A stretch of DNA of 64,000 nucleotides from Hyphomonadaceae bacterium (GTDB lineage: Bacteria > Pseudomonadota > Alphaproteobacteria > Caulobacterales > Aquidulcibacteraceae), in NCBI GenBank assembly GCA_016791425.1, contig JAEUMQ010000020.1:212593-276592 (forward strand), given 5' to 3'. This document shows positions 1-8,149 of this stretch, in pieces. A program made the translations under genes and the position numbers. The notes under the pieces were generated by a model. The model was not told where the DNA came from. It saw only the letters and a list, made by a program, of their open reading frames with translations, and did no database searches. The number at the start of each line of letters is the position of its first letter. The stretch's first letter is position 1.

Positions 1-354
1 GTGCGGCGCCCGATCTCGCTCCTTGCGAGCGCCTCCGCGCCGGTCGCGCTCATCTTCGTTGGCGGCGTGCTCTCCTCGCTCGACCTGCGAGCGCTCCCCG
101 CCGAACCCTTGCTGCAGACCGCGATCAAGCTGCTCGTCCACCCGCTGGCTGTCTTCGCCGCGCTCCAATTGTTCCCTAACTCTCTACCCACTCTACAATC
201 CGCCGCGCTCATCTTCGCTGCGGCGCCTGTCGTTACGATCTTCCCGCTGCTGGGCGCGCCGTTCGGCATGGAGCATCGCAACGCGGTCTACCTCATGCTT
301 TCCACGCTCCTCGCCGCGTTCACACTCCCGATCCTTCTCTACCTTGTGAAATGA
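1..354 (+). CDS. AEC-family permease, C-terminal part
   Basis: Open at the left edge, so only the last 117 residues are visible; the GTG at base 1 is probably an internal Val codon. The fragment is almost wholly hydrophobic, with about four membrane segments and few charges, ending in TLPILLYLVK. Spacing and composition resemble the C-terminal half of auxin-efflux-carrier type (AEC) transporters, usually about 310 residues, which export small organic acids or similar solutes across the inner membrane. Substrate cannot be inferred. A palindromic repeat starts 10 bases after the stop and may act as its transcript end. The family call rests on general resemblance only. Confidence 0.6.
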   Translation: MRRPISLLASASAPVALIFVGGVLSSLDLRALPAEPLLQTAIKLLVHPLAVFAALQLFPNSLPTLQSAALIFAAAPVVTIFPLLGAPFGMEHRNAVYLMLSTLLAAFTLPILLYLVK

Positions 355-363
355 AGCGCAGGC

Positions 364-393
364 GGCCCTCTCCCGCGCCAGCGGGGGAGGGCC
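364..393. repeat. Intergenic GC-rich palindrome, repeat family copy 1
   Basis: A 13-base arm GGCCCTCTCCCGC pairs with GCGGGGGAGGGCC with one G-T wobble across a 4-base loop. It follows the stop of the permease gene. It is a divergent relative of the CCTCCCC/GGGGAGG hairpins at 15175, 15897, 26208 and 63797. It has no T tract, so Rho-independent termination is uncertain, although it could stabilise the 3' end of the upstream transcript. Confidence 0.55.
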
Positions 394-493
394 AAAGAGC
401 CGAAGCCCGGGGTGGGGAGCAGCCAATTCCTGATGTCTTCGCAGGTCCGAATCCGGCGAGACTTATGCTGCGGCGCAGCCCATATTCCCCCTC

Positions 494-1945
494 ATGCTGC
501 TCGACGAGACCGCCTGCCACGCCGCCATCGAGGCCAAGGACCGCCGCTATGACGGCCTCTTCTTTATCGGCGTCACCTCGACCGGCATCTATTGCCGCTG
601 TGTCTGCCCGGCGCGCACTCCGAAGCGCGAAAACCGCACCTTCCACCTCTCCGCCGCCGCCGCCGAGAAGGCCGGCTTCCGTCCCTGTCTCATCTGCCGC
701 CCCGAATGCGCGCCCGGCGCCGCGCCGATCGACTCCGCCCAGCGCCTCGCGCACGATGCGGTGAAGCGCATCGAGGCCGGCGCGCTCGAAGAGCAGGGCC
801 TGGAGGAGCTCGCCGACGACCTCGGCGTCACCAGCCGCCATCTGCGCCGCGTCATGTTGCGTGTTTTCGGCGCCGCGCCGGTCGAGATCGCGCAGACCCA
901 CCGCCTGCTCACCGCCAAGCGCCTCCTGAAGGAAACCGAGCTCGGCATGACCGAGATCGCCTTCGCGTCAGGCTTCCAGAGTGTGCGCCGCTTCAACGCG
1001 CTCTTCCAGGAACGCTACTCGATGCCGCCCTCCCGCGTGCGCGGCCGCGGCAAAGCCAAAGGCGGCGGCCTCAGCTTCGCGCTCACCCCGCGCGGCGCCT
1101 ACGATCCCGCCGCGCCGCTCGCGCACGCATTCGCGCGCGCGATCGCCAACGCCGAGAGCTTCGCCGGCAAATCCTGGACGCGCACCTTCGCCATCGGCGC
1201 CCACAGCGGCTGGCTCAAGCTCGACTTCGCCGGCGTCGCCCCGACGCTCACGCTTTCCGACGGCCTGCTGCCCGCGTTCCGGGCGCTCATCGCCGCTGCG
1301 CGCGGCGCGCTCGACTTAGACGTCGATCTCGCCGCCATCGACGCGCACTTCGCCAGCGATCCCGCCCTCGATGTCGGCAAATCGCAAAGCCCCCGCCTGC
1401 CGGGCGCGCTCGATCCCTTCGAGGTCGCTGTCCGCGCCGTCCTCGGCCAGCAGGTGACGGTGAAAGCCGCAACGACGCTCGCCGCGCGCCTCACCGAACG
1501 CTTCGGCGCCCCGATCGAGACGGATATCGACGGCCTCAACCGTCTCTTCCCCACGCCCGCCCGCATCGCCGACGCCGGTATCGACGCGATCGCCAAGCTC
1601 GGCATGCCTGGCGCCCGCGCCGCGGCGCTGCACGCGCTCGCCTCCGCCGTCGCCGACAACAAGCTGAAGCTCGCGCGGGGCGCCATCGCCGCCGGCCGCG
1701 CCGGGCTTTCTTCCATCCCCGGCATTGGTCCGTGGACGGTCGAATACGTCGCGCTCCGCGGCCTCGGCGATCCCGACGCCTTCCCGCTCGGCGACACCGG
1801 CCTCCGCGACGGATTCACCGCCGGCGGCGATCTGAAGCGCGCGTGCGAAGCCTGGCGCCCGTGGCGCGGTTACGCCGCCGCTCGCCTCTGGCGACGCGCC
1901 CAAATGAATCTGGAAAAGAAGAACCTCGAAAGGCCCCGCAAATGA
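494..1945 (+). CDS. alkA: Ada-AlkA fusion: alkylation sensor and 3-methyladenine DNA glycosylase
   Basis: The 483-residue protein joins three domains. Residues 1-80 are an Ada-type zinc domain with the cysteine quartet C34, C38, C65 and C68 in Ada spacing; C34 is the expected methyl acceptor for methylphosphotriesters. Residues 85-185 are an AraC-type helix-turn-helix. From about 195 an AlkA-type glycosylase contains LGQQVTVKAATTLA, the helix-hairpin-helix IPGIGPWTVEYVALRG (408-423) and catalytic Asp 434 in PLGDTGLR. Such fusions are known in actinobacteria and proteobacteria and combine adaptive-response sensing with removal of 3-methyladenine. Two additional cysteines (C36, C72) lie close to the zinc site. 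The stop overlaps the ogt start by four bases, so both are probably co-expressed. The ATG at 494 gives a full Ada domain but has no clear ribosome site. Confidence 0.9.
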   Translation: MLLDETACHAAIEAKDRRYDGLFFIGVTSTGIYCRCVCPARTPKRENRTFHLSAAAAEKAGFRPCLICRPECAPGAAPIDSAQRLAHDAVKRIEAGALEEQGLEELADDLGVTSRHLRRVMLRVFGAAPVEIAQTHRLLTAKRLLKETELGMTEIAFASGFQSVRRFNALFQERYSMPPSRVRGRGKAKGGGLSFALTPRGAYDPAAPLAHAFARAIANAESFAGKSWTRTFAIGAHSGWLKLDFAGVAPTLTLSDGLLPAFRALIAAARGALDLDVDLAAIDAHFASDPALDVGKSQSPRLPGALDPFEVAVRAVLGQQVTVKAATTLAARLTERFGAPIETDIDGLNRLFPTPARIADAGIDAIAKLGMPGARAAALHALASAVADNKLKLARGAIAAGRAGLSSIPGIGPWTVEYVALRGLGDPDAFPLGDTGLRDGFTAGGDLKRACEAWRPWRGYAAARLWRRAQMNLEKKNLERPRK

Positions 1946-2412
1946 ACGCCATCCATCACCCGAGCCCCGTCGGCCCCTTGAAGCTCGTCAGCGAAGAGGG
2001 CGCGCTCGTCGCGTGCGAATTCACCAACGGCGAAAAGCTCATCGGCAAGCCGCAGGCCGACGCGATCATCGACCAGACGCGCCGCGAACTCGACGCCTTC
2101 TTCGCCGGCCGCCTGAAGAAGTTCACCCTGAAGCTCAATCCGCGCGGCACGGAATTTCAGCTCGCGGTGTGGAAGGCGCTGCAGACCATTCCGTTCGGCA
2201 AGACCTGGTCCTATGGCGAGCTCGCCAAGCGCATCGGCAAGCCCAAAGCCATGCGCGCGGTGGGCGCCGCCAACGGCCAGAACCGCATCGCTATCATCAT
2301 TCCGTGCCATCGCGTCATCGGCGCGGACGGCTCCCTTACCGGCTTCGGCGGCGGCCTGGAGCGCAAGCAATTCCTGCTCGCCCTGGAGCAGGGCGAAGCG
2401 CCTCTGCTCTGA
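1942..2412 (+). CDS. ogt: Methylated-DNA--protein-cysteine S-methyltransferase
   Basis: Suicide repair protein that transfers the methyl group from O6-methylguanine or O4-methylthymine in DNA to its own cysteine. The 156-residue protein shows the active-site motif IIPCHRVIG with Cys122, the helix region GTEFQLAVWKALQTIPFGKT, and the Asn-hinge/arginine-finger region KAMRAVGAANGQN, all standard for Ogt/MGMT. The ATG lies inside an ATGA overlap with the upstream Ada-AlkA fusion, so translation is probably coupled. A longer in-frame ORF extends far upstream but is a shadow of the alkA gene. With the upstream gene this makes a compact two-gene alkylation-damage operon. A separate short AlkA lies at 58705. 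Confidence 0.93.
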   Translation: MNAIHHPSPVGPLKLVSEEGALVACEFTNGEKLIGKPQADAIIDQTRRELDAFFAGRLKKFTLKLNPRGTEFQLAVWKALQTIPFGKTWSYGELAKRIGKPKAMRAVGAANGQNRIAIIIPCHRVIGADGSLTGFGGGLERKQFLLALEQGEAPLL

Positions 2413-2433
2413 CGCAGCAGAAAAGGGCGCTTT

Positions 2434-2528
2434 GCTCCCCCGCCACCGGGCCGCTTCGCGGCCCGGCTCATGTATCGTTGCTTCGATCGCATGCGATCGA
2501 AGCGGGGGGAGCTGTCAGCGAAGCTGAC
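2434..2528. repeat. Composite nested palindrome element, repeat family relative
   Basis: Between ogt and the convergent zinc-finger gene lies a set of nested inverted repeats. The outer arms are GCTCCCCCGC (2434-2443) and GCGGGGGGAGC (2502-2512). Inside are CCGGGCCGC-TTC-GCGGCCCGG (2446-2466) and a perfect 22-base palindrome at 2481-2502 centred on GCATGC. A further hairpin GTCAGC-GAA-GCTGAC (2514-2528) follows, and then GAGGGGCGCAAC, as after the copy at 15175. It can fold into a branched structure and may serve as bidirectional terminator of two convergent genes. Three-base GAA/TTC loops are shared with the other family members. Confidence 0.6.
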
Positions 2529-2559
2529 TGAGGGGCGCAACAACCGCCCCCGTCCGCAC

Positions 2560-2883
2560 TTAGTGCGCCTCCACGCCGCCAAGCGCCGCGTTCATCTCCG
2601 CGCAGAACGCCACGCAATTGGGACAAATGCCGATGCACGGGCCGTACACGAACCGTCCCGCATCGCGCAGCGTCCATCCGCAGAAGGTGCAATATCGTAT
2701 CTTCTGCAGGTCGGCGTGCTTCAACGGCCGCTCCGGCGGCTCCTGCAGGATGTCCTCGCAAAGCACGACGCATTCCGCGCAGATCGCTTGTGTGACCGAG
2801 CGGTAGAGCAGGCGCTGCGCGCTCTCCTCGTGACCGCAGAAGCCGCAATACGCGCGCGGCCTTGCTTTCTTGCGCTTCGCCAT
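2560..2883 (-). CDS. Small protein with two tandem ClpX-type zinc-binding domains
   Basis: A 107-residue protein made almost entirely of two C4 zinc modules: C13, C16, C35, C38 and C65, C68, C87, C90. Each has exactly the C-x2-C-x18-C-x2-C spacing of the ClpX N-terminal zinc-binding domain, with the usual CxFCG start and ICxxCVxxC end. No AAA+ ATPase follows, so it is not ClpX. In ClpX this domain dimerises and binds substrates and adaptors; a free-standing pair could act as an adaptor or competitor, but this is inference. The N-terminus is basic (MAKRKKARPR). It is 24 bases downstream of the end of the caspase-like gene on the same strand and could be the second gene of that transcript. Confidence 0.75.
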   Translation of the reverse strand: MAKRKKARPRAYCGFCGHEESAQRLLYRSVTQAICAECVVLCEDILQEPPERPLKHADLQKIRYCTFCGWTLRDAGRFVYGPCIGICPNCVAFCAEMNAALGGVEAH

Positions 2884-2907
2884 CCGAGCCTCCCTGAATC
2901 CGCCGTG

Positions 2908-4782
2908 TCAGCTCCGCCGCCGCCACACCTCGAGCGCGCCGTCGCAGCGCATCGCATAGAGCGTGTTCGCGTCTTCCGAGAGCGCGCCCGCGCACACCGG
3001 CGAGGAAGGGCCCACATACGCCCCGAGCCGCGGCTCGCCCGTCCACACATAAAGGCGCCGGTCTTCGCTGCGGATGAGCACCGTGCCGCCGCCCCCGTCG
3101 CTGATGTGCATGATCTCCGCCTGCCGCGGCAGCCCGGTGAGCTCGCGCTCCACGCGCCCCGTCGCCGCGGCCCACACTTTCACCACGCCGTCGATGGAAC
3201 GCGACATCATCCGTGTCCGGTCGAACGGGTGCACGCTCGTCACCTCCGCGCGGTGCAACCGGTCGGTCCTGAGCGCCCGGCAACGCGCGTCATACGCCGT
3301 CACCGACCCGTTCGAGTTTGCGACATTGAAGCCGCCGATCTCGTTGAACGCCGCATCGGGGAACGCGCCGGGAATCCGGCACACGATGGCGCCATTGTGC
3401 GCCGAGAAGAGGATCACCTCCGATTCCGTCGGCGCATCCGAAAATGCGTTCGACACGCTGGCCACGACAAGATCGGAGCGGTCGTCGCTGAAGATCCAGT
3501 CGACGCTGCCTTGCCCGCACCGCAGCGGCGGCTGCCAATAGGCCTGTCCAACGCTGCGGAACGTGCGCACGTCGAAGAAGTCGAGCACGCATTCGGCGCG
3601 ATAGGTGAACACCGCCACGTCCGGCGGCCCCGCGCCGGTGAGCAGGATCGGCTCCGTCTCGGGATGGTCGAGGATGCCTTCCGTCCTGCGCCCGTCGAAC
3701 CCGATGAAGCTGAGTGTGGTCTTCACGCCGATCCTCTGCAGCGTCTCGCCCGCGAACATGAACGCGCCGCCCGACCGCGTCACCGCCCGCCGCTCATATT
3801 CCGGCATCGCCTCCGCCCGCTGCAGGTTCGCGCCGCTGCGGTCCCAGACGCGCAGCTTGTTGTCGTCCTCGATCGTGAACAGGCGATTGTTGGCGATGAG
3901 GCCGAACGCCTTGGTCTGGCAGCGCACGGTGCGCGTCTCGAAGCAATTCTCGTCGCGCACGCGCCGCACGAAATCGAACACCGCCGACGGCCTCTCGCGC
4001 ACGCTTGCTGCGCCGCGCACGCGCCCTGCCGGCATCGGCGCCATCGCCATCACGTCGCCTGAAAGCGAGGCCGACACGAACGGCCGCTGCCGCCCGTTCG
4101 TCGTCGCCATCACATCGTCGCGCACCCGTCCGGCAAGCAGCCGCAGATCGACATTCGGCTCGCGCACCCAGCGCGCGAAGCTCGTGGCGAAGGGCGAATT
4201 GACGTCCCCGTCGAGCGCCACTTGCCCCACTGCGGCGGCGTAGACGATCACGTACCCGTCGAGCTCCACTTCCGCCAGCCCGCGATTGATCGCGCCGCCT
4301 TCCGCCGTGCGCGCCGCGAACGGATTGTCCCGGCACGCATCGAGCGCCACGAGCTTCACGCGCGCGCCGGTCAGGCTTCGCGCAATGGCTTCGAACGGCA
4401 CCGCCGCGCGCGCGAGGTCCTGCGATCCCGCGATCGAGGCATCGATCGGCACAAGCCAATTGCGCCCCTGCGCCTCGAAGCCGTGCCCCGCATAATAGAC
4501 CGCCGCGATGTCCGCCTGCTGCGCGTCGCGCGCGAAATCGTCGAGTGCGAGCTGCATGCCCGCCTTGTCGAGGTCCAGTCCGAGCCGCACATCGAAGCCC
4601 GCCCGCGCCAGCGATTGCGCCACGAGGTTCGCGTCCGCGCCCGGATTCACCAGCGGCTCCACCGTCCGATACGTGCTTTCCCCGATCACCAGCGCCACGC
4701 GCCGCTGCGCCTGTCCCTGAGGTTGAGCGTGCGCGGGCGCCGCGCCGATGAGGAAAAAGAGCGCACAGAGCAGAAGCCGCAT
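2908..4782 (-). CDS. Exported caspase-like (C14) protease with beta-propeller-like C-terminus
   Basis: A signal peptide (MRLLLCALFFLIGAAPAHAQ) precedes a caspase-fold domain at about residues 27-230. The catalytic dyad is visible as His100 in YYAGHG and Cys150 in DACRDNPF, so the protease is probably active; family members usually cut after Arg or Lys. From about residue 280 to 624 there are WD40-like repeats (LRVWDRSG, VKVWAAATGR, LYVWTGEPR, LEVWRRRS) that likely form a propeller for ligand or protein recognition. The ATG at 4782 has GGAGG six bases upstream and starts the signal peptide directly, so it is preferred over the longer 4803 start. A paralogue of the same architecture diverges from it 148 bases away. 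The location predicts a periplasmic or membrane-associated enzyme. Substrates are unknown. Confidence 0.82.
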   Translation of the reverse strand: MRLLLCALFFLIGAAPAHAQPQGQAQRRVALVIGESTYRTVEPLVNPGADANLVAQSLARAGFDVRLGLDLDKAGMQLALDDFARDAQQADIAAVYYAGHGFEAQGRNWLVPIDASIAGSQDLARAAVPFEAIARSLTGARVKLVALDACRDNPFAARTAEGGAINRGLAEVELDGYVIVYAAAVGQVALDGDVNSPFATSFARWVREPNVDLRLLAGRVRDDVMATTNGRQRPFVSASLSGDVMAMAPMPAGRVRGAASVRERPSAVFDFVRRVRDENCFETRTVRCQTKAFGLIANNRLFTIEDDNKLRVWDRSGANLQRAEAMPEYERRAVTRSGGAFMFAGETLQRIGVKTTLSFIGFDGRRTEGILDHPETEPILLTGAGPPDVAVFTYRAECVLDFFDVRTFRSVGQAYWQPPLRCGQGSVDWIFSDDRSDLVVASVSNAFSDAPTESEVILFSAHNGAIVCRIPGAFPDAAFNEIGGFNVANSNGSVTAYDARCRALRTDRLHRAEVTSVHPFDRTRMMSRSIDGVVKVWAAATGRVERELTGLPRQAEIMHISDGGGGTVLIRSEDRRLYVWTGEPRLGAYVGPSSPVCAGALSEDANTLYAMRCDGALEVWRRRS

Positions 4783-4930
4783 GAAGACCCTCCAGCCACA
4801 CACCTAGCGCGAGCGCCGAAGGTCGTAAATCGCCAGCGCCAGCTCGCGCGCCCCCGAGCGTGAGAGGCTCCTGACGCTGCCGATTGCGTTCCCGGCGCCG
4901 CTCGATAAGAGGATGCCAAGGAGACCTCTG

Positions 4931-6769
4931 ATGCGTCTTTTCCTCGCCGCCTTCGCCGCGTGCCTCGCGCTTTGGTGCGAGCCCGCCGAAGCCAAGCGCA
5001 TCGCGCTGGTCATCGCCAACGCCGCCTATCGCAACGTCGATGCGCTCGCCACGCCGGAGGCCGACGGCCGTCTCGTCGCCGACGCGCTCGCCGCAGCCGG
5101 CTTTGACGTCCAGCTCGGCCTCAATCTCAACAAGAGCGCGATGGAGGCCGCGATCCAGGAATTCGCCATCGACGCGTCCCAGGCCGATGTTGCGGTGGTG
5201 TACTATGCCGGGCACGGCATGGAGGGCGATGGCGCCAATTGGCTCATCCCGGTGGATGCGAACATCAACGCCGCCGCCGATGTCGCGCGCAGCGGCGTTC
5301 CCTTCGAGCTCATCGCGCGCAGCCTCGCCGGCGCGACCGTGAAGATCGTCGCGCTCGATGCCTGCCGGGACAATCCCTTCGCCGCGCGCCTGCGCAACAC
5401 GGCGGGCATCATCAATCGCGGCCTCGGCGAAGTGGAGCTCGACGGCTATGTCGTCATGTATTCCGCCGCCGCCGGCGCCGTCGCGCAGGACGGCGTGACC
5501 AATTCGCCGTTCGCGCAGACCTTCGCGCGCTGGATCGGCGTTGAGAACACCGATCTGCGCCTGCTCGGCGGCAACATCCGCGACGACGTCATCGCCGCCA
5601 CCGCGGGCGCCCAGCGGCCGTTCATCTCCGCGAGCCTTCCGGGCGGCGCGACCACGCTCGCCGCCGCGCCGCGCGGCCAGGTTCGCGGCGCCGCAACGAC
5701 GCGCACCCGCGCGCCGCGCAATTTCGATTTCGTCCGCACGCTGCGCGATCCCGCCTGTGTCGCGACGGACTCCGTTTCCTGCGCCACGGAAGCCTTCTTC
5801 GTTGCCGATAATCGCCCCGTGACGATCGACGATGATGCCCGCATGCGCATCTGGGACGCCGCCGCCCAGCGGGTCACGCGAACCGACCGCGTTCCGCGCA
5901 GCCAGTATGAATCGCGCGGCATCGCCTACGGGCCGGGCGCCCCCGCCATCATCCTCACGCTGCACGAGGACATCGTCGCCGTCCCGCTCGGGCAGGGCGC
6001 GGCCGCCACCCATCGCATCGAACACGGCGACAATCCGAGCTTCCTCTTCGCCGCCGGCGGGATCGCGACCTTCGCCTATCCCGTCCCTTGCGCGTTCGGT
6101 TTCGTCGATCTCGCCAGTTTCACGCGCACGGGACGCATCCCATGGAGCGCGGGGTGCATGGGCGGTGAGGTCGATTGGGCTTTCCAGGATCCATCCTCCA
6201 GCCGCTTCGTCGCCTCCGTGCTGACCATCCGCCGCGCGCAGCCGTCGCGCTTGCGAGAAGTCGTGGTCGGCGATTATCGCGCGCGCACGATCCTCTGCCG
6301 CATCGCCGGCGCCGCCAACGACGCCGCGTTCGACGCCGCCGGCGATCTCTATGTCGGGCTCAACGACGGCTCGGTCGTCCGCTACGACCGCGCCTGCCGC
6401 GCCAAGCAGACATACCGTTTGCATCCATCCGCCATCGGCCAGCTTGGCGCGCTTGCTAACGGCCGCATGATCTCGCGCTCCGTCGATGGCGCGATCCGGA
6501 TCTGGTCAGCGGCCAGCGGCCGCGTCGAGCGCGAAACCGAGCTCGGCCGCGATGCAAGCATCCTCTCCGCCGAAGGCGCCGGCGCTGCTATCCTCGTTCT
6601 CAGCGGCGATCGGCGTCTGCACATCTGGGCCGGCGAGGCGCGCCTGCCGCCTTACGTAGGCCCGCCCGGACCGATCTGCGCCGGCGCTCTCTCTCCCGAC
6701 GCCAACACGCTCTACGCGCTCAAGTGTGAAGGCAATGTCGAGCTCTGGCGCCGTCAGCGTCTCAATTAG
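4931..6769 (+). CDS. Exported caspase-like (C14) protease, divergent paralogue
   Basis: The 612-residue paralogue of the gene at 2908-4782 has the same layout: signal peptide (residues 1-22), caspase domain with His95 in YYAGHG and Cys145 in DACRDNPF, then WD40-like repeats (MRIWDAAAQ, IRIWSAASGR, LHIWAGEAR, VELWRRQ). The two proteins align end to end, including NRGLGEVELDGYV versus NRGLAEVELDGYV and the last propeller blade. Divergence elsewhere says the duplication is not recent. AAGGAGA lies seven bases before the ATG at 4931, which supports this start over 4913. The stop overlaps the convergent lipoprotein gene by four bases. Divergent expression from one 148-base region suggests shared control, but no operator is recognised. 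Confidence 0.82.
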   Translation: MRLFLAAFAACLALWCEPAEAKRIALVIANAAYRNVDALATPEADGRLVADALAAAGFDVQLGLNLNKSAMEAAIQEFAIDASQADVAVVYYAGHGMEGDGANWLIPVDANINAAADVARSGVPFELIARSLAGATVKIVALDACRDNPFAARLRNTAGIINRGLGEVELDGYVVMYSAAAGAVAQDGVTNSPFAQTFARWIGVENTDLRLLGGNIRDDVIAATAGAQRPFISASLPGGATTLAAAPRGQVRGAATTRTRAPRNFDFVRTLRDPACVATDSVSCATEAFFVADNRPVTIDDDARMRIWDAAAQRVTRTDRVPRSQYESRGIAYGPGAPAIILTLHEDIVAVPLGQGAAATHRIEHGDNPSFLFAAGGIATFAYPVPCAFGFVDLASFTRTGRIPWSAGCMGGEVDWAFQDPSSSRFVASVLTIRRAQPSRLREVVVGDYRARTILCRIAGAANDAAFDAAGDLYVGLNDGSVVRYDRACRAKQTYRLHPSAIGQLGALANGRMISRSVDGAIRIWSAASGRVERETELGRDASILSAEGAGAAILVLSGDRRLHIWAGEARLPPYVGPPGPICAGALSPDANTLYALKCEGNVELWRRQRLN

Positions 6770-7230
6770 CGCGTCCGCACGAGCACGCGTTCCGTGCGGA
6801 TGGTCCGCGAGCCGTCCGTGTACGCATCGCGCAGCACTAGTCGGTCGCCTTTAAGCGAGAAGCTGCGTGTCTGGTCCGTGCCGATGAAGGAGGCAATGTT
6901 CCCGCCTTCGACATGAATCGTCCAGCTGCGCTTCGTCCAGTCCACGCTGTAGGCGCCGAAATAGGAGCAATACCAGTCAGGGACGCAGGCGTCCGGGTCT
7001 GGGTCCGCGACCTCTCCGGCCGCGCCCGGCGGATTGCGCATGATGTTCACCGATGCGCGCCCATCCGCGCTGAATACGAACAACCCGACCGGATGCGCGC
7101 CGAACGCCTCGATCGGCGCCTCGCCGTCCGGCGTATCGACATACCGTTCCAGCCGCCACGCGCCCACCAGGCTAGGCTCGTGCGCGCACCCCATCAGCGC
7201 ACACGCCATCAAAGCCGCCGCTATCCGCAT
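6766..7230 (-). CDS. Lipocalin-like lipoprotein
   Basis: The 154-residue protein begins with a lipoprotein signal (MRIAAALMACALMGC, predicted acylation at Cys15). The remainder is beta-rich: LVGAWRLERYV, GLFVFSADGRASVNIM, YFGAYSVDWTKRSWTIHVEGG, FSLKGDRLVLRDAY. This pattern (start W-x-L, middle YSADGRM-like, GTY-like strand, terminal G-D-x-L-x-L) matches the lipocalin-like domain family found in many small proteobacterial proteins. It may bind a small hydrophobic ligand in the periplasm, but no substrate can be assigned. It converges on the caspase-like gene with a four-base overlap. Confidence 0.65.
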   Translation of the reverse strand: MRIAAALMACALMGCAHEPSLVGAWRLERYVDTPDGEAPIEAFGAHPVGLFVFSADGRASVNIMRNPPGAAGEVADPDPDACVPDWYCSYFGAYSVDWTKRSWTIHVEGGNIASFIGTDQTRSFSLKGDRLVLRDAYTDGSRTIRTERVLVRTR

Positions 7231-7295
7231 GCGGCTCTCCTACGTGCTCTGAAGGCGGGTGGGCAAGAGCGCCCGCGCGGTCTAAACCGCGCCCC

Positions 7296-8108
7296 ATGAC
7301 CAGCTCACCGACCAGCTTCCTCACTCTCGCGCGCGACGGCGCCGTCGCCACCCTCACGATCAATCGCCCCGACGCCATGAACGCGCTCGGCGAGGACGGC
7401 GACGGCGCCGCCTTCGAAGCGATCTGCCGCGAGATCAACGCCGACCGCGCGCTCCGCTGCGTCATCCTAACGGGCGCCGGCCGCGCCTTCTCCGCCGGCG
7501 GCAACGTCAAGGCCATGCGCGATCGCACCGGCGCCTTCGCCGGCGCCCCCGCCGACATCCGCGAAGCCTACCGCGGCAATATCCACCGCATCGTCCGCTC
7601 GCTCTACGGCCTGGAAATTCCGAGCATCGCCGCCGTGAACGGTCCGGCCATCGGCCTCGGCTGCGACGTCGCCTGCATGGCCGACATCCGCGTCGCCTCC
7701 GAGACCGCCAAGTTCGGCGTCACCTTCCTCAAGCTCGGCCTCATCCCCGGCGACGGCGGCGCCTGGCTCCTTCCGCGCACGATCGGCATGAGCCGCGCCG
7801 CTGAGCTCCTCTTCACCGGCGAGGTTATCGACGCCCAGACCGCCGAACGCTGGGGCCTCGTGTCCCGCGTCGTCTCCGCCGAGGCGCTGCTGCAGGAGAC
7901 CCGCACGCTTGCCCACCGCATCGCCGAGCAGCCGCCGCAGGCGCTCCGCCTCGCCAAGACGCTCCTGCGCCAGGGCCAGACCGCCAGCTACGAGACGCTG
8001 ATGGAATTCTCCGCCGCTAGCCAGGCCCTCATGCACCACACCCGCGACCACGAAGAGGGCGTCGCCGCGCTCCTGGAGAAGCGTCCCGCGTCCTTCACCG
8101 GGCAGTGA
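7296..8108 (+). CDS. Enoyl-CoA hydratase/isomerase family protein
   Basis: Crotonase-fold enzyme of 270 residues, usual family length. It has VATLTINRPDAMNAL near the N-terminus, the oxyanion-hole segment GAGRAFSAGGNVKAM, and IPSIAAVNGPAIGLGCDVACMADIRVA, the second oxyanion-hole helix. ELLFTGEVIDAQTAERWGLVSRVV is also characteristic. The usual second catalytic Glu position appears to be in GLIPGDGGAWLLPR, where Asp replaces the common Glu (P-x-E/D-G-G), so hydratase versus isomerase or another CoA reaction is open. It probably works in fatty-acid or branched-chain acyl-CoA breakdown. It is followed closely by a lipoprotein gene on the same strand. Confidence 0.85.
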   Translation: MTSSPTSFLTLARDGAVATLTINRPDAMNALGEDGDGAAFEAICREINADRALRCVILTGAGRAFSAGGNVKAMRDRTGAFAGAPADIREAYRGNIHRIVRSLYGLEIPSIAAVNGPAIGLGCDVACMADIRVASETAKFGVTFLKLGLIPGDGGAWLLPRTIGMSRAAELLFTGEVIDAQTAERWGLVSRVVSAEALLQETRTLAHRIAEQPPQALRLAKTLLRQGQTASYETLMEFSAASQALMHHTRDHEEGVAALLEKRPASFTGQ

Positions 8109-8149
8109 GGGCCTTGCGTTCGCCCCATTTGCCGCAGAGACGGCAGCCC

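Noticed and set aside
592..1941. Long Arg-rich frame in front of ogt
   Set aside because: It is the second frame of the Ada-AlkA gene; composition is Arg/Pro/Ala-rich with no domain, and ogt has its own ATG at 1942.
3794..6424. 876-residue minus-strand frame across both caspase-like genes
   Set aside because: Antisense shadow created by high G+C third positions; no family motif, and both overlapped genes have clear domains and ribosome sites.
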